Shown: one piece after another, positions 33,303 through 43,759 of the stretch
How positions within the stretch are numbered: position 1 is the first letter of the stretch
Layout: each line of letters opens with the position of its first letter
Assembly (NCBI RefSeq): GCF_000407545.1
Contig: NZ_ASWH01000001.1
Span: 1 to 64,000 of the forward strand
Direction of reading: 5' to 3'
DNA length: 64,000 nucleotides
Source of the DNA: Enterococcus gilvus ATCC BAA-350
GTDB lineage: Bacteria > Bacillota > Bacilli > Lactobacillales > Enterococcaceae
Program-made: the position numbers and the translations under genes
The notes under the pieces: model-generated
What the model saw: the letters and a program-made list of their open reading frames with translations, nothing else
Told to the model about the DNA's origin: nothing
Databases searched by the model: none

Positions 33303-33605
33303 ATGAGTCAAAATACGAAGTATGAAATCACATACATCATTCGTCCGAACATTGATGAAGAAGCAAAAACTGCTTTAGTAGAACGTTTCGACACAATCTT
33401 GAAAGATAATGGTGCAGAAATTATCGATTCAAAAGATTGGGAAAAACGCCGTTTCGCATACGAAATGAACGGATTCCGTGAAGGTATCTACCATATCGTC
33501 AATGCAACTGCACCAACAACAGCTAGTGCAGTTAACGAATTCGATCGTCTTGCAAAAATCAATGACGATATTATTCGTCACATGATCGTTAAGATTGAAG
33601 AATAA
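33303..33605 (+). CDS. rpsF: 30S ribosomal protein S6
   Basis: 100 residues, standard length: [21 protein letters not shown] at the N-terminus (split over beta-1 and helix 1) and the [20 protein letters not shown] core that contacts S18. GGGAGGTG precedes the ATG. First gene of the S6-SSB-S18 operon conserved in Firmicutes. Confidence 0.98.
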   Translation: MSQNTKYEITYIIRPNIDEEAKTALVERFDTILKDNGAEIIDSKDWEKRRFAYEMNGFREGIYHIVNATAPTTASAVNEFDRLAKINDDIIRHMIVKIEE

Positions 33606-33606
33606 T

Positions 33607-33622
33607 TGTTTCACGTGAAACA
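33607..33622. other. parS centromere site 1
   Basis: A perfect 16-bp palindrome TGTTTCACGTGAAACA, identical to the ParB/Spo0J consensus site. It begins one base after the rpsF stop codon. About 8 kb right of dnaA. Confidence 0.93.
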
Positions 33623-33649
33623 ATTGACGAGAAGGGAGCTGGCTTTACT

Positions 33650-34162
33650 TTGATTAATAATGTTGTATTAGTTGGTCGTTTAACAAAGGATCCTGATTTA
33701 CGCTATACAGCAAATGGTACTGGAGTTGCAACGTTTACCTTAGCGGTGAATCGTAATTTTACGAATCAAAGCGGGAATCGCGAAGCGGACTTTATCAATT
33801 GTGTGATTTGGCGGAAATCTGCTGAAACTTTAGCTAATTACGCGCGTAAAGGAACTCTTTTAGGGGTTACGGGACGCATCCAAACAAGAAATTATGAAAA
33901 TCAGCAAGGACAACGTGTCTATGTGACTGAGGTTGTTGCTGAAAACTTCCAATTATTGGAATCTCGCAATGCGAGTGAACAACGTCAACAGAATCCAAGC
34001 AATTCTAATGACAATTTCCAAGGCGGGTCAAATAATTTTAACAACAACAACTATGATCAATCCTCTCAGTCAGCTAAGAACACTATGCCTGACTTCGATC
34101 GAGATTCAGATCCATTCAGTGGGTCCTCAATCGACATTTCAGATGATGATTTACCATTCTAA
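33650..34162 (+). CDS. ssb: single-stranded DNA-binding protein
   Basis: 170 residues with a TTG start at 33650 (GAAGGGAG upstream), N-terminus [21 protein letters not shown] fold over about 1-110, a Q/N/S-rich disordered linker (about 112-155) and the acidic interaction tip DISDDDLPF. Coats single-stranded DNA and recruits replication and repair proteins. Lies between rpsF and rpsR as in most Firmicutes. Confidence 0.97.
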   Translation: MINNVVLVGRLTKDPDLRYTANGTGVATFTLAVNRNFTNQSGNREADFINCVIWRKSAETLANYARKGTLLGVTGRIQTRNYENQQGQRVYVTEVVAENFQLLESRNASEQRQQNPSNSNDNFQGGSNNFNNNNYDQSSQSAKNTMPDFDRDSDPFSGSSIDISDDDLPF

Positions 34163-34185
34163 CAATTGAATAGGAGGGAAACGGA

Positions 34186-34419
34186 ATGGCACAACAAAGA
34201 AGAGGTCGCAAACGTCGTAAAGTAGACTATATTGCTGCAAATCATATCGAGTACATCGATTATAAAGATATTGAATTACTAAAACGTTTCATTAGCGAAC
34301 GTGGTAAAATTTTACCTCGTCGTGTAACTGGAACAAGTGCTAAAAACCAACGTAAATTAACGATCGCTATCAAACGCGCTCGTATTATGGGCTTATTAGC
34401 ATTCGTTTCTGAAGAATAA
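34186..34419 (+). CDS. rpsR: 30S ribosomal protein S18
   Basis: 77 residues, basic: [20 protein letters not shown] at the N-terminus and [20 protein letters not shown] in the core. AGGAGGGA precedes the ATG by 8 bases. Binds S6 in the platform of the 30S subunit. Confidence 0.98.
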   Translation: MAQQRRGRKRRKVDYIAANHIEYIDYKDIELLKRFISERGKILPRRVTGTSAKNQRKLTIAIKRARIMGLLAFVSEE

Positions 34420-34430
34420 AATGTAATTTT

Positions 34431-34465
34431 AAAAGAGACTTCATTTTTGAAGTCTCTTTTTTTTT
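34431..34465 (+). terminator. terminator after rpsR
   Basis: Stem AAAAGAGACTTCA / TGAAGTCTCTTTT with a 4-nt loop and a long T-run that directly meets parS site 2. Confidence 0.9.
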
Positions 34466-34480
34466 GTTTCACGTGAAACA
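34465..34480. other. parS centromere site 2
   Basis: Second perfect copy of TGTTTCACGTGAAACA, immediately after the T-run of the rpsR terminator, 858 bp from site 1. Confidence 0.93.
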
Positions 34481-34540
34481 TTCAAGAAAGTCGCTTGCTA
34501 GAGGAGATTGTGATAGAATTACACTGTTGGACAATTAACT

Positions 34541-34556
34541 TGTTTTACTTGAAACA
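34541..34556. other. degenerate parS-like site 3
   Basis: TGTTTTACTTGAAACA matches the parS consensus at 14 of 16 positions, 76 bp after site 2 and upstream of gdpP. Both changes are in the central bases, so ParB affinity is expected to be reduced. Confidence 0.5.
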
Positions 34557-34602
34557 TGCTTGTTAGTAGTTAAACAAGCGTGATTAAAATAGGAGGGTAT
34601 AA

Positions 34603-36567
34603 ATGAAAAATAAACCTCAAATAAAATGGTCTTTTTTCTTCCTCTGTTTATTATTGATTCAATTAGCAGCGATCTTTTTGTTGCCATTTACTATTTTGAC
34701 AGCAGTGATTGTTATATTAATTGACCTTTTGTTATGGATTTATACGGTCTTTTTGAGAAATCGTATTGAAATCAGCAATCAGCAAAAAATTCAATATGCT
34801 TCACATCGTGCCCAAGAAGCGTTGGACTATGTGTCCGAGGATATGCCAGTAGGGATCATTACCTGGGATGAAAATAATACGTTTATTTGGACAAACCCAG
34901 CGATAACAAAAAGTGTACAGGATCTGACAAAAGAGGATCAGCAGGACATGGTCAATGAACTGCTGCAACGAGCTGAAAAGGGAAAAAGTATCTACAAAAT
35001 AGGTGATATCCTCTATCATTTTGATTTGAATCATGAGAAGCGTGTCGTTTATTTGATTGATATAACGAAGGAATACGCATTAGAGAATAAAGAAAAGCAA
35101 CAACAAGCAGTTGTGGGGATTCTTTCTGTCGATAATTATGATGATGTGATAGATCGTCGAGATGATAAGGAGATTTCAAATTTGAATTCCTTTATTACAA
35201 CAATTATTTCTGACTGGATGGACTCCTATCAGATTTTCTATAAGCGTGTGAATGCGGAGCGTTTCTTTCTTTTCGCTAGGTACGATGATCTGGAAAGGAT
35301 GATTGAGAATAATTTCAATTTGTTAGAGCATATTCGTGTTTCAGCAGAGAAGCAAGAGATGCTGATTACTGTTAGTATGGGAATCAGTTATGGAACGGAG
35401 TCTCTAGAGGTCATTGGCGATGAAGCGCAAAACAATCTGGATATTGCCCTAGTGCGAGGCGGGGATCAGGTAGTTGTTAAAAATGCTGGTGAGGGAAATA
35501 AACCTGTCTTCTATGGCGGAAATTCAGCGAGTGCGGCGAAAAGAACAAGGGTACGTTCTCGTGCCATGTCAACGGCCTTGAAGAATGTGTTCAATCAAAC
35601 GGGCAATGTTTTCGTTATGGGGCATCGTTTTCCCGATATGGATGCCATTGGTTCGGCGTTTGGTGTTGCCTGTTTAGCCCGATACCATGATAAGAACGTT
35701 CAAATTGTAATCAACGAAGAAGAGACGATTCCTGATGTAGAACGTTGTTTGGAAGAGATTCATCAAAACGGGGATTTAGAAGATTTGTTGATTTCACCCG
35801 AAATGGCTAAGAAGCAGCGGAAGCCAGGCGACCTGTTAGTGATGGTAGACTATCATCGACCTTCGTTATCCATTGACCAGGAATTATATGAGCAGTTTGA
35901 AAATATTGTTATTATTGATCATCATCGAAGGGGAGAAGAATTTCCTGAGAAATCATTATTAACGTATATTGAATCTTCTGCATCCTCCGCTTCAGAACTG
36001 GTAACAGAGTTGATTCAATTTGAAAGCAATGAACGACAAAAAATGAGCAAGATGACAGCTACTTTGCTGCTTGCTGGAATTACAGTCGATACGAAAAATT
36101 TTGCAGTACGGACCACGGCTCGAACATTCGATGTCGCTAGTTATTTAAAGACTTGTGGAGCGGATGCTTCTTTAGTACAATATTTATTGAGTACAGATAT
36201 TCAGTCTTACCTGGAAATCAGTAAGCTGGTAGGTGAGAGTGACTATGTTAGGGATGACATCGTAGTTGCTACAGGGACAGATACCCAAGAGTACGATAGC
36301 GTAACAGCAGCCAAGACTGCGGATACATTATTGTCGATGGTGGATATCAATGCAGCCTTTGTCATTATCAAACGTACAGATGGGGTAATCGCGATCAGTG
36401 CACGCAGCTCTGGGACGATTAATGTCCAGATTGTGATGGAAGCATTGGGTGGTGGCGGCCATTTTACAAATGCCGCTACTCAATTGAAGGATAGCAGTAT
36501 TGCTGAAGCAAAAGAACAATTGCTCGAAGCAATCAATAAACAGTTAACGGAGGGGACAGAAGAATGA
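34603..36567 (+). CDS. gdpP: cyclic-di-AMP phosphodiesterase GdpP
   Basis: 654 residues. Two N-terminal transmembrane helices (about 8-25 and 28-50), a PAS-like domain (about 65-150), a degenerate GGDEF domain (about 170-300), then DHH (about 340-490; [26 protein letters not shown]) and DHHA1 (about 580-645; [10 protein letters not shown]) domains. It degrades c-di-AMP to pApA at the membrane and so controls osmotic and cell-wall balance; loss-of-function changes raise beta-lactam tolerance in related bacteria. Stop overlaps the rplI start (ATGA), conserved gene order gdpP-rplI-dnaB. Confidence 0.97.
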   Translation: MKNKPQIKWSFFFLCLLLIQLAAIFLLPFTILTAVIVILIDLLLWIYTVFLRNRIEISNQQKIQYASHRAQEALDYVSEDMPVGIITWDENNTFIWTNPAITKSVQDLTKEDQQDMVNELLQRAEKGKSIYKIGDILYHFDLNHEKRVVYLIDITKEYALENKEKQQQAVVGILSVDNYDDVIDRRDDKEISNLNSFITTIISDWMDSYQIFYKRVNAERFFLFARYDDLERMIENNFNLLEHIRVSAEKQEMLITVSMGISYGTESLEVIGDEAQNNLDIALVRGGDQVVVKNAGEGNKPVFYGGNSASAAKRTRVRSRAMSTALKNVFNQTGNVFVMGHRFPDMDAIGSAFGVACLARYHDKNVQIVINEEETIPDVERCLEEIHQNGDLEDLLISPEMAKKQRKPGDLLVMVDYHRPSLSIDQELYEQFENIVIIDHHRRGEEFPEKSLLTYIESSASSASELVTELIQFESNERQKMSKMTATLLLAGITVDTKNFAVRTTARTFDVASYLKTCGADASLVQYLLSTDIQSYLEISKLVGESDYVRDDIVVATGTDTQEYDSVTAAKTADTLLSMVDINAAFVIIKRTDGVIAISARSSGTINVQIVMEALGGGGHFTNAATQLKDSSIAEAKEQLLEAINKQLTEGTEE

Positions 36568-37016
36568 AAGTAATTTTTTTACAAGATGTTAAAGGTAAAG
36601 GAAAAAAAGGTGACGTTAAGGAAGTCCCAACAGGATACGCACAAAATTATTTACTAAAAAATCATCTAGCGAAAGAGGCTACAAAAAGTAGTATCTCAGA
36701 ACTAAGCGGACAAAAGAAAGCGCAAGATAAAAAAGCTGCAGAAGTATTAGCAGAAGCAAAAGAATTGGCGGACTTTTTAGCAAAGGAAGAGACGGTTGTC
36801 GAAATCAAAGCCAAGGGCGGCGAAGATGGACGATTGTTTGGTTCGATTCCTTCGAAGCAAATTGCGGAAGGCTTAAAGAAACAGTATGATCTGAAAATTG
36901 ATAAGCGCAAAATTGAGCTAGAAAATCCAATCCGTACACTAGGCTATACGAACGTTCCTGTCAAACTACACACAGAAGTAGAAGGAATAATTAAAGTCCA
37001 TGTGGTAGAAGAATAA
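36564..37016 (+). CDS. rplI: 50S ribosomal protein L9
   Basis: 150 residues: N-domain ([20 protein letters not shown]), a long connecting helix (about 40-75, lysine- and alanine-rich) and a C-terminal RNA-binding domain. Coupled to gdpP by a four-base overlap. Confidence 0.98.
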   Translation: MKVIFLQDVKGKGKKGDVKEVPTGYAQNYLLKNHLAKEATKSSISELSGQKKAQDKKAAEVLAEAKELADFLAKEETVVEIKAKGGEDGRLFGSIPSKQIAEGLKKQYDLKIDKRKIELENPIRTLGYTNVPVKLHTEVEGIIKVHVVEE

Positions 37017-37043
37017 ATCATTCGAAAAGAATAATGACAAGAG

Positions 37044-37087
37044 GAGTATGAGGATTCTTGAAAGTAAGAGAATTCCTTATACTCTTT
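37044..37087 (+). terminator. possible weak terminator after rplI
   Basis: An imperfect stem GAGTATGAGGATTC / GAATTCCTTATACTC with a short TTTG tail, between rplI and dnaB. Confidence 0.4.
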
Positions 37088-37145
37088 GTTGTATTTAGTG
37101 GATAGATTTTGTAAAATAGATGGACGAAGAGGAGCGTAAACAAAC

Positions 37146-38507
37146 ATGAGCGAAATGTTACAAGATCGTGTGCCGCCACAAAGTATTGAAGCCGAACAAG
37201 CGACGCTAGGCTCTATTTTTTTGGAGACAGATGCGTTGATTACGGCTATGGAGTACATAGTTCCAGAAGACTTTTACCGTCGCGGTCATCAATTGATTTT
37301 CCGTGCAATGATTCAACTAAACGACCGCAACGAAGCGATCGATGTAGTAACGGTGAAAGAATTACTAGAACAACAAAATCAGCTGGAAGATGCGGGTGGT
37401 TTAAGTTACTTATCTGAATTGGCTTTAAGCGTTCCAACGGCAGCCAATGTAGGCTATTATGCGAAGATCGTAGAAGAGAAATCTCTCTTGCGGAATTTGA
37501 TTCAAACGGCTACGAATATCGTGACCGAGGGTTTCGAGCAAGGAGACGACGTACAAACGATTTTAGATGCTGCCGAACGGAATATCATGGAAGTATCAGA
37601 GCGACGCAATAAGAGCGGTTTTTTGACCATCAGTGAGGTGTTGAATACCGCGATTGAAAATATTGATCAATTAGCGAGAAATGATGAAGAAATTACGGGC
37701 TTGCCTACGGGCTATGCTGCGTTAGATAAAATGACTGCTGGATTACAGTCGGAGGAATTAATCATCTTAGCAGCGCGTCCGGCGGTTGGTAAAACAGCCT
37801 TTGCTTTGAACATCGCCCAAAATGTAGGCACGAAGACAGATAAAGCAGTTGCGATATTTAGTTTGGAAATGGGTGCAGAGTCACTTGTCAATCGGATGTT
37901 GTGCGCGGAAGGGTCTATTGAAGCGAGTCATCTGCGAACAGGACAATTATCAGAAGAAGAATGGCAAAACTTGATCGTTGCAATGGGGAGTCTATCTCGC
38001 GCCAATATCTTTATTGATGATACTCCCGGAATCAAAGTTTCTGAGATTCGAGCGAAGTGTCACAAGCTAGCCAAAGAAAAAGGAAACCTTGGCTTGATTC
38101 TGATCGATTACCTGCAATTGATCGAAGGAACAGGGCGTGAGAATCGACAACAAGAAGTATCCGAGATCTCACGTCAGTTGAAGAAGCTGGCAAAAGAGCT
38201 GAAAGTACCGATTATTGCCTTGTCTCAGCTTTCTCGTGGTGTTGAACAGCGTCAGGATAAGCGTCCGGTACTGAGTGACATCCGTGAATCAGGATCTATC
38301 GAGCAGGATGCGGATATCGTGGCTTTCTTGTATCGTGATGACTATTATGATCGTGAAGGCGAGGAAGACGAAGAATCTGCAGCAAATCGAAATGTGATCG
38401 AAGTAATCATTGAAAAGAATCGGAGCGGGGCTCGAGGGACTGTTGAGCTGCTCTTTATCAAGCAATACAATAAATTTTCTTCCTTATCGCCCAGAGAAGA
38501 CTTTTAG
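37146..38507 (+). CDS. dnaB: replicative DNA helicase DnaB (DnaC in B. subtilis)
   Basis: 453 residues. N-terminal primase-interacting domain (1-110; PPQSIEAEQATLGSIF) and RecA-like motor (about 175-450) with Walker A AARPAVGKTAF and Walker B LILIDYLQL; arginine finger region near KNRSGARG. Hexameric fork helicase. No intein. Followed by a terminator. Confidence 0.97.
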   Translation: MSEMLQDRVPPQSIEAEQATLGSIFLETDALITAMEYIVPEDFYRRGHQLIFRAMIQLNDRNEAIDVVTVKELLEQQNQLEDAGGLSYLSELALSVPTAANVGYYAKIVEEKSLLRNLIQTATNIVTEGFEQGDDVQTILDAAERNIMEVSERRNKSGFLTISEVLNTAIENIDQLARNDEEITGLPTGYAALDKMTAGLQSEELIILAARPAVGKTAFALNIAQNVGTKTDKAVAIFSLEMGAESLVNRMLCAEGSIEASHLRTGQLSEEEWQNLIVAMGSLSRANIFIDDTPGIKVSEIRAKCHKLAKEKGNLGLILIDYLQLIEGTGRENRQQEVSEISRQLKKLAKELKVPIIALSQLSRGVEQRQDKRPVLSDIRESGSIEQDADIVAFLYRDDYYDREGEEDEESAANRNVIEVIIEKNRSGARGTVELLFIKQYNKFSSLSPREDF

Positions 38508-38534
38508 CGCAAGTTTAAACCTTGCGCTTTTTTT
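38507..38534 (+). terminator. terminator after dnaB
   Basis: Stem GCGCAAG / CTTGCGC with the loop TTTAAAC and a seven-T tail, starting at the stop codon. Confidence 0.9.
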
Positions 38535-38633
38535 GTTGGAAATTTCGCAGTCTAAACCGAAAGCGTGATCCCGTCTGCGTCTAACTCGAACCAGGCGGTA
38601 AAAGAAGGGATATCCGAAATTTAAATCATTTTT

Positions 38634-38658
38634 ACGAATATTGAAAAATAATGTTCGT
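38634..38658. promoter_or_regulatory. PurR-box-like pair upstream of purA
   Basis: ACGAATATT (38634-38642) and, inverted, AATGTTCGT (38650-38658) resemble the Gram-positive PurBox core CGAACATT arranged as an inverted pair. A third half-site CGAATATT lies inverted near 38692. The rest of the 38535-38771 gap contains the purA promoter and nothing else recognised. Confidence 0.5.
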
Positions 38659-38706
38659 GATTTCGCCTGTTTTTATAATCTTTATATTCTAATATTCGAA
38701 TTTTCA

Positions 38707-38735
38707 TTGAAGTATAGGTTTATTCTTGATACAAT
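38707..38735 (+). promoter_or_regulatory. purA promoter
   Basis: TTGAAG (38707-38712), 17-bp spacer, TACAAT (38730-38735), about 36 bp before the purA ATG and downstream of the PurR-box-like sites. Confidence 0.6.
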
Positions 38736-38771
38736 GATTCAGGATTAAATAAAATTAAATGAGGTGTTCAG

Positions 38772-40064
38772 ATGTCATCTGTAGTAGTTGTAGGGACGCA
38801 GTGGGGCGATGAAGGTAAAGGAAAGATCACGGATTTTTTAAGTGAGAATGCAGAGGTCATTGCTCGTTACCAAGGTGGGGACAATGCCGGTCATACAATC
38901 AAATTTGACAATGAAACATATAAATTGCACTTGATTCCTTCTGGGATTTTCTATAAAGAAAAAACAAGTGTCATCGGAAATGGCGTAGTCGTTAATCCGA
39001 AATCATTAGTAACAGAATTGGCTTATTTACACGAACGTGGGATCACGACGGATAATCTGCGTATTTCGGATCGTGCGCATGTGATTTTGCCGTACCACAT
39101 CAAATTGGATCAATTGCAAGAAGACGCAAAAGGTGAAAATAAAATCGGTACGACGATCAAAGGGATCGGACCAGCCTACATGGATAAAGCAGCCCGTGTA
39201 GGTATTCGTGTGGCTGATTTATTGGATAAAGAAATTTTCGAAGAACGTTTGAAAATCAATTTAGAAGAAAAGAATCGCCAATTCGTTAAAATGTTTGACG
39301 ATGAAGCGATGAGTTTTGATGATATTTTTGAAGAATATTACGAGTACGGACAACAAATCAAACAATATGTGACGGATACTTCCGTTATTCTAAACGATGC
39401 TTTGGATCAAGGAAAACGTGTATTGTTTGAAGGCGCGCAAGGCGTTATGCTGGATATTGATCAAGGGACGTACCCATTCGTGACCTCATCGAACCCAGTT
39501 GCTGGCGGCGTAACGATCGGCAGCGGTGTGGGGCCTGCGAAGATCGACAAAGTAGTAGGTGTCTGCAAAGCCTATACGTCTCGTGTGGGTGATGGTCCTT
39601 TCCCAACCGAACTTTCTGATGAAGTGGGCGATCAAATTCGAGAAGTCGGTCGTGAATACGGAACAACAACTGGGCGTCCGCGTCGTGTTGGCTGGTTTGA
39701 TTCTGTAGTGATGCGTCATTCAAAACGCGTTTCAGGGATCACGAATCTATCTTTGAACTCCATCGATGTATTGAGCGGTTTAGAAACTGTCAAAATCTGT
39801 ACGGCATATGAGTTAGATGGCGAATTGATCTATCATTACCCAGCAAGCTTAAAAGAATTAAATCGCTGCAAACCTGTCTATGAAGAATTGCCTGGCTGGA
39901 GTGAAGATATCACTGGTTGTCGTGATTTAGCAGACTTACCAGAAAATGCGCGGAATTACGTTCGCCGTATCTCTGAACTTGTCGGTGTTCGCATCTCTAC
40001 CTTCTCTGTAGGTCCCGATCGGACACAAACAAACATTCTGGAAAGTGTCTGGGCACAAATCTAA
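38772..40064 (+). CDS. purA: adenylosuccinate synthetase
   Basis: 430 residues. P-loop [14 protein letters not shown] at the N-terminus, the IMP loop GNGVVVNPK, and [12 protein letters not shown] in the GTP/base-recognition region. It makes adenylosuccinate from IMP, aspartate and GTP, the first step to AMP. Monocistronic behind PurR-like sites. Together with guaB in this window both IMP branch enzymes are present. Confidence 0.98.
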   Translation: MSSVVVVGTQWGDEGKGKITDFLSENAEVIARYQGGDNAGHTIKFDNETYKLHLIPSGIFYKEKTSVIGNGVVVNPKSLVTELAYLHERGITTDNLRISDRAHVILPYHIKLDQLQEDAKGENKIGTTIKGIGPAYMDKAARVGIRVADLLDKEIFEERLKINLEEKNRQFVKMFDDEAMSFDDIFEEYYEYGQQIKQYVTDTSVILNDALDQGKRVLFEGAQGVMLDIDQGTYPFVTSSNPVAGGVTIGSGVGPAKIDKVVGVCKAYTSRVGDGPFPTELSDEVGDQIREVGREYGTTTGRPRRVGWFDSVVMRHSKRVSGITNLSLNSIDVLSGLETVKICTAYELDGELIYHYPASLKELNRCKPVYEELPGWSEDITGCRDLADLPENARNYVRRISELVGVRISTFSVGPDRTQTNILESVWAQI

Positions 40065-40138
40065 CATATTGTGAGACAAGCAACCAATTATCGAGTAAAA
40101 TAGATTTACTACTAAGTGGGTGTTTGGAGGATTTTAAA

Positions 40139-41008
40139 ATGTATCAGATTCTGACAGATTCATGTTGCGATGTGCCTTATGAAATACTGGATGAGAACAA
40201 TGTTGATTTTATTTCGATGTATGTTTCAATAGATGGCAAGGAATTCGCTGATGACTTGGGTCGCAGTTTTAAAATCGATGATTTTTATCAACAAATCAAA
40301 GATGGCGCGATGCCAACAACATCACAAGTAAATGTTGGACGTTATGTAGAGTTTTTCCGCAGCTATGCAGAAAAAAATATCCCAATTTTGTATATTTGTT
40401 TCTCTTCAGGTATGAGCGGGTCCTATCAAAGCGCGATGCAAGCCGTCGCACTTTTAAAAGAGGAGCTGCCAGCGGCTGAAGTGTATGTCGTAGATTCCCT
40501 TGCTGCTAGCGGCGGTGAAGGACTAATGGTCTATGAAGCAGCAAAAAAGCAGCAAGCAGGAATGCCTTTAACCGAATTGCATCAGTGGTTAGAAGAGAAT
40601 AAATTAACGTATCATCACTGGGTAACGGTCGATGATTTGCATCATTTGCAACGGGGTGGACGTATCTCTAAGACAAGTGCTGCGATCGGAGGATTGATGA
40701 ATATCAAGCCGATCATTACCGTGGATGTTGCGGGCAAATTGCAAAATGTTGAAAAGGTACGAGGCCGTAAAAAAGCCTTGCAGCTAGTGGCTGACAAAAT
40801 CGGCGAAGCGACAGCTGATCCAGCAAATCAAACGATTTTCATTACGACTAGTGGGGATCAAGAAGGTGCTGAGGAAGTGAAGCGTCATTTGGAAGAACGT
40901 ATCCAACCAAAAGAAGTGCAGATTTTTCCTCTAGGAACGACGATCGCTAGTCATACAGGTCTAGGATGCATTGCTGTTTTTACACGAGGTGAAAAACGAA
41001 AGCAATAA
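40139..41008 (+). CDS. DegV family fatty-acid-binding protein
   Basis: 289 residues from ATG at 40139, placed by TTGGAGGA. The DegV N-terminal signature ILTDSCCDVPYEIL, the TSQVN segment and the FSSGMSGSYQSA loop form the fatty acid head-group site; family members (FakB) present fatty acids to the kinase FakA. Which fatty acid it prefers is not readable. The 3' terminator is shared with mleR. Confidence 0.9.
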   Translation: MYQILTDSCCDVPYEILDENNVDFISMYVSIDGKEFADDLGRSFKIDDFYQQIKDGAMPTTSQVNVGRYVEFFRSYAEKNIPILYICFSSGMSGSYQSAMQAVALLKEELPAAEVYVVDSLAASGGEGLMVYEAAKKQQAGMPLTELHQWLEENKLTYHHWVTVDDLHHLQRGGRISKTSAAIGGLMNIKPIITVDVAGKLQNVEKVRGRKKALQLVADKIGEATADPANQTIFITTSGDQEGAEEVKRHLEERIQPKEVQIFPLGTTIASHTGLGCIAVFTRGEKRKQ

Positions 41009-41050
41009 ACAAGAGAAAAGCTATTGGATTTTCTCAGATTGTAGACAATA

Positions 41051-41090
41051 GACGTCCCAAACTCGCAAATTGAGTTTGGGACGTCTTTTT
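41051..41090. terminator. bidirectional terminator between degV and mleR
   Basis: A 14-bp perfect stem GACGTCCCAAACTC / GAGTTTGGGACGTC followed by five T residues; it reaches the mleR stop codon on the other strand. Confidence 0.9.
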
Positions 41091-41982
41091 ATTCGCTATT
41101 TTGATGGCTGAAGTCGCGGATCAAGTCAATTAATTGTCCCCGTAGTGTTGAATTCAACACTTGCTCTCGTTGGACAAGCGAGATGATAAATGACGGCTGC
41201 GGCTGATCGGTGATAGGGATCATGACTAAATGATCGTCGGGTGAAATAGCCAATTCTGCTAAGAAACCAATGCCGATCTGTTCACGGATCATTCCTTTTA
41301 AAATGTTCAAATTACTATTTTGATAAATGATTTGAGGATCAAAATGCGCCTGTTGCGCCATTTTTTTGAAGGCGGTCGGATGGACGTAATGTTCATTCAG
41401 GAGAACGAAGGGTTCATCCTTTAGTTCTGAAAAGGCGACTTCTTTACGTTGTGCCAGAGGGTGATTTGGACTGACGACGATCATAAATTTCTTTTCGATC
41501 AAAATCTCACTAGTCAAATCATCGTCACGAATCGGTTGGGTGGAGCCAAGTAAAGCGAGATCGATCTTTCCCCGACGTAAAAGACCATACAGGTCTCGAG
41601 AGCCGCCGTCCACCAGATGAATATGACTCATCAGGTTATTCTTAAAAAGGTAAGAAGACAGCTTTGGAAAGTAAAAGTTTCCGATGATCGGCGGTAGGCC
41701 AAAATCCAAAGTTTCTTCTTTTAAGCGATCGATTTCAGTAACTGCGATCGTGACTTCTTTTAAAATGTTTGAGATATGGCGAGAAAGAATGAGCCCGGAC
41801 TGCGTAATGATCAATTGTTTGTGGGATTGATCCCGATAAACCAATTCTGTGCCCAGCTCTTCTTCTAATCGTTTTACCGCATAGGTGATGGTAGGTTGAC
41901 TAACGTGAAAGGCATTCGCCACTTTTGTAAAGTTCTTTTCACGGACTAAGCGTTGAAAATATTCTAGGTCTTTAAAGTTCAT
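41089..41982 (-). CDS. mleR: LysR-type regulator of malolactic fermentation
   Basis: 297 residues. N-terminal HTH (about 3-60; FTKVANAFHVSQPTITYAVKRL) and a C-terminal effector domain (about 90-290). Divergent from mleS with a 122-bp gap holding an AT-rich dyad, the arrangement known for mleR/mleS in lactococci. L-malate is the expected co-inducer. AAAGGAG precedes the ATG. Confidence 0.85.
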   Translation of the reverse strand: MNFKDLEYFQRLVREKNFTKVANAFHVSQPTITYAVKRLEEELGTELVYRDQSHKQLIITQSGLILSRHISNILKEVTIAVTEIDRLKEETLDFGLPPIIGNFYFPKLSSYLFKNNLMSHIHLVDGGSRDLYGLLRRGKIDLALLGSTQPIRDDDLTSEILIEKKFMIVVSPNHPLAQRKEVAFSELKDEPFVLLNEHYVHPTAFKKMAQQAHFDPQIIYQNSNLNILKGMIREQIGIGFLAELAISPDDHLVMIPITDQPQPSFIISLVQREQVLNSTLRGQLIDLIRDFSHQNSE

Positions 41983-42012
41983 AACAATCTCCTTTTGTGA
42001 AAACAGCGTATC

Positions 42013-42073
42013 ATATAAGTAAAATTTATCCCAAGCTTTTGTTTTGACTATAGACTGTAAAAGCGTGTATCGT
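42013..42073 (+). promoter_or_regulatory. mleS promoter with LysR-type dyad
   Basis: TTGACT (42044-42049), 18 bp, TATCGT (42068-42073). Just upstream is the dyad ATAAGTAAAATTTAT (about 42015-42029), which fits a T-N11-A LysR site and is a candidate MleR box. Confidence 0.5.
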
Positions 42074-42104
42074 CCTAACTGTAATCAATAAGGAGGAGTA
42101 CACT

Positions 42105-43745
42105 ATGACAGGCATTGAAATTTTAAACAATCCATTTTTAAATAAAGGAACCGCATTTACCAAAGAAGAACGGAAGCAATACGGGTTGACTGGGATGCTG
42201 CCATCAAAGGTTCAGACATTAGACGAACAGGCAGAACAAACCTATGGTCAATACCAAAGCAAAACAACGAACTTGGAAAAGCGCCTATTCTTAATGGAAA
42301 TCTTCAACACGAACCGGACGCTGTTTTATAAGTTGATGGGGCAGCACGTCGTTGAATTCATGCCGATCGTTTATGACCCAACGGTAGCGGATTCGATCGA
42401 ACAGTACAATGAGTTGTTCGTTGAACCGCAAAATGCCGCATTTATCTCCATTGATGACCCAGAAAGCATCAAAGAGAGCTTGAAGAATGCTGCTGCTGGA
42501 CGTGACATTCGATTGATCGTTGTCACTGACGCAGAAGGAATTTTAGGAATCGGCGACTGGGGCGTGAATGGTGTCGATATCGCCATTGGTAAGCTGATGG
42601 TGTACACCGCAGCTGCTGGCATCAATCCTTCGCAAGTATTACCTGTCTCGATCGATGCCGGTACGAACAATCAAGAATTATTGAGTGATCCATTATATTT
42701 AGGAAATAAACATGAACGTGTGTATGGTGACACGTACTACGAAGTGATCGATCAATTCGTAGCAGCCGTCGAAGAACTGTTTCCAGAAGTCTTGTTGCAC
42801 TGGGAAGACTTTGGTCGGTCCAATGCAGCCACGATTTTAGAGAAATATCAAGACAAAATCACTACGTTCAATGACGATATTCAAGGAACTGGGATCGTTG
42901 TTCTAGCAGGTGTCTTAGGTGCTTTAAACATTTCTCAAGAAGAGTTGACCAAACAAACGGTGATGACTTTTGGTGCGGGTACTGCAGGCGTTGGGATCGC
43001 GAACCAATTGATGGATGAAATGAAACGTCAAGGGTTATCAGAAGAAGAAGCACGGAAACACTTCTATATGGTAGATAAACAAGGGGTGCTTTTTGAAGAT
43101 ACGGAAGAGCTGACAGAAGGACAAAAAGCATTTGTTCGTCAACGCAGTGAATTTTCAAATGCGGAGGAATTAACCAATCTTACAGCGGCGGTCAAAGCGA
43201 TCCACCCAACAATTATCATTGGTACATCTACTCAACCAGGTGCCTTTACAGAAGAAATCGTACGAGAAATCGCGGCGAATACCGATCGTCCTATTATTTT
43301 CCCATTGTCTAACCCGACGAAATTAGCAGAAGCAACTGCGGAAGACTTGATAAAATGGACCGATGGAAAAGCCTTGATCGGAACTGGGATTCCGGCTGAT
43401 GATGTGAAATACAATGGTGTGACGTACCAAATCGGTCAAGCAAATAATGCGCTGATGTATCCAGGCTTAGGACTTGGGATCATTGCTTCTACTGCGACAC
43501 GCGTAAATGGTGAGATGCTCTCACAAGCCAGCCACGCATTAGGCGGGATCGTTGATACGAGCAAACCAGGTGCAGCCGTATTGCCGCCTGTGTCTAAATT
43601 AACTGAATTTTCTCAAACGATCGCTGAAGTCGTAGTGAAAAGCGTCGTTGATCAAAAATTGAATAAAGAAGAAATCAAAGACATCAAACAAGCCGTAGAA
43701 GATATGAAATGGTATCCAGAATACCAACCGCTTGATGTTGATTAA
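42105..43745 (+). CDS. mleS: malolactic enzyme
   Basis: 546 residues, the length of the malolactic/malic enzyme family. ATG after AGGAGGAG. Motifs: the NAD+/substrate loop around FNDDIQGTG, the Rossmann-like [19 protein letters not shown] and [16 protein letters not shown]+- and Mn2+-dependent, it converts L-malate directly to L-lactate and CO2, consuming a proton and supporting acid tolerance. Distinction from NAD malic enzyme rests on context: mleR upstream and a malate permease downstream. Confidence 0.9.
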   Translation: MTGIEILNNPFLNKGTAFTKEERKQYGLTGMLPSKVQTLDEQAEQTYGQYQSKTTNLEKRLFLMEIFNTNRTLFYKLMGQHVVEFMPIVYDPTVADSIEQYNELFVEPQNAAFISIDDPESIKESLKNAAAGRDIRLIVVTDAEGILGIGDWGVNGVDIAIGKLMVYTAAAGINPSQVLPVSIDAGTNNQELLSDPLYLGNKHERVYGDTYYEVIDQFVAAVEELFPEVLLHWEDFGRSNAATILEKYQDKITTFNDDIQGTGIVVLAGVLGALNISQEELTKQTVMTFGAGTAGVGIANQLMDEMKRQGLSEEEARKHFYMVDKQGVLFEDTEELTEGQKAFVRQRSEFSNAEELTNLTAAVKAIHPTIIIGTSTQPGAFTEEIVREIAANTDRPIIFPLSNPTKLAEATAEDLIKWTDGKALIGTGIPADDVKYNGVTYQIGQANNALMYPGLGLGIIASTATRVNGEMLSQASHALGGIVDTSKPGAAVLPPVSKLTEFSQTIAEVVVKSVVDQKLNKEEIKDIKQAVEDMKWYPEYQPLDVD

Positions 43746-43759
43746 GAGGAGGAAAAAAG

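Noticed and set aside
34541..34556. Third fully functional parS site
   Set aside because: Two central bases deviate from the consensus, so it is listed only as degenerate.
42371..43158. Minus-strand open frames inside mleS
   Set aside because: They are shadows of a strongly coding gene, without ribosome sites or recognisable domains.
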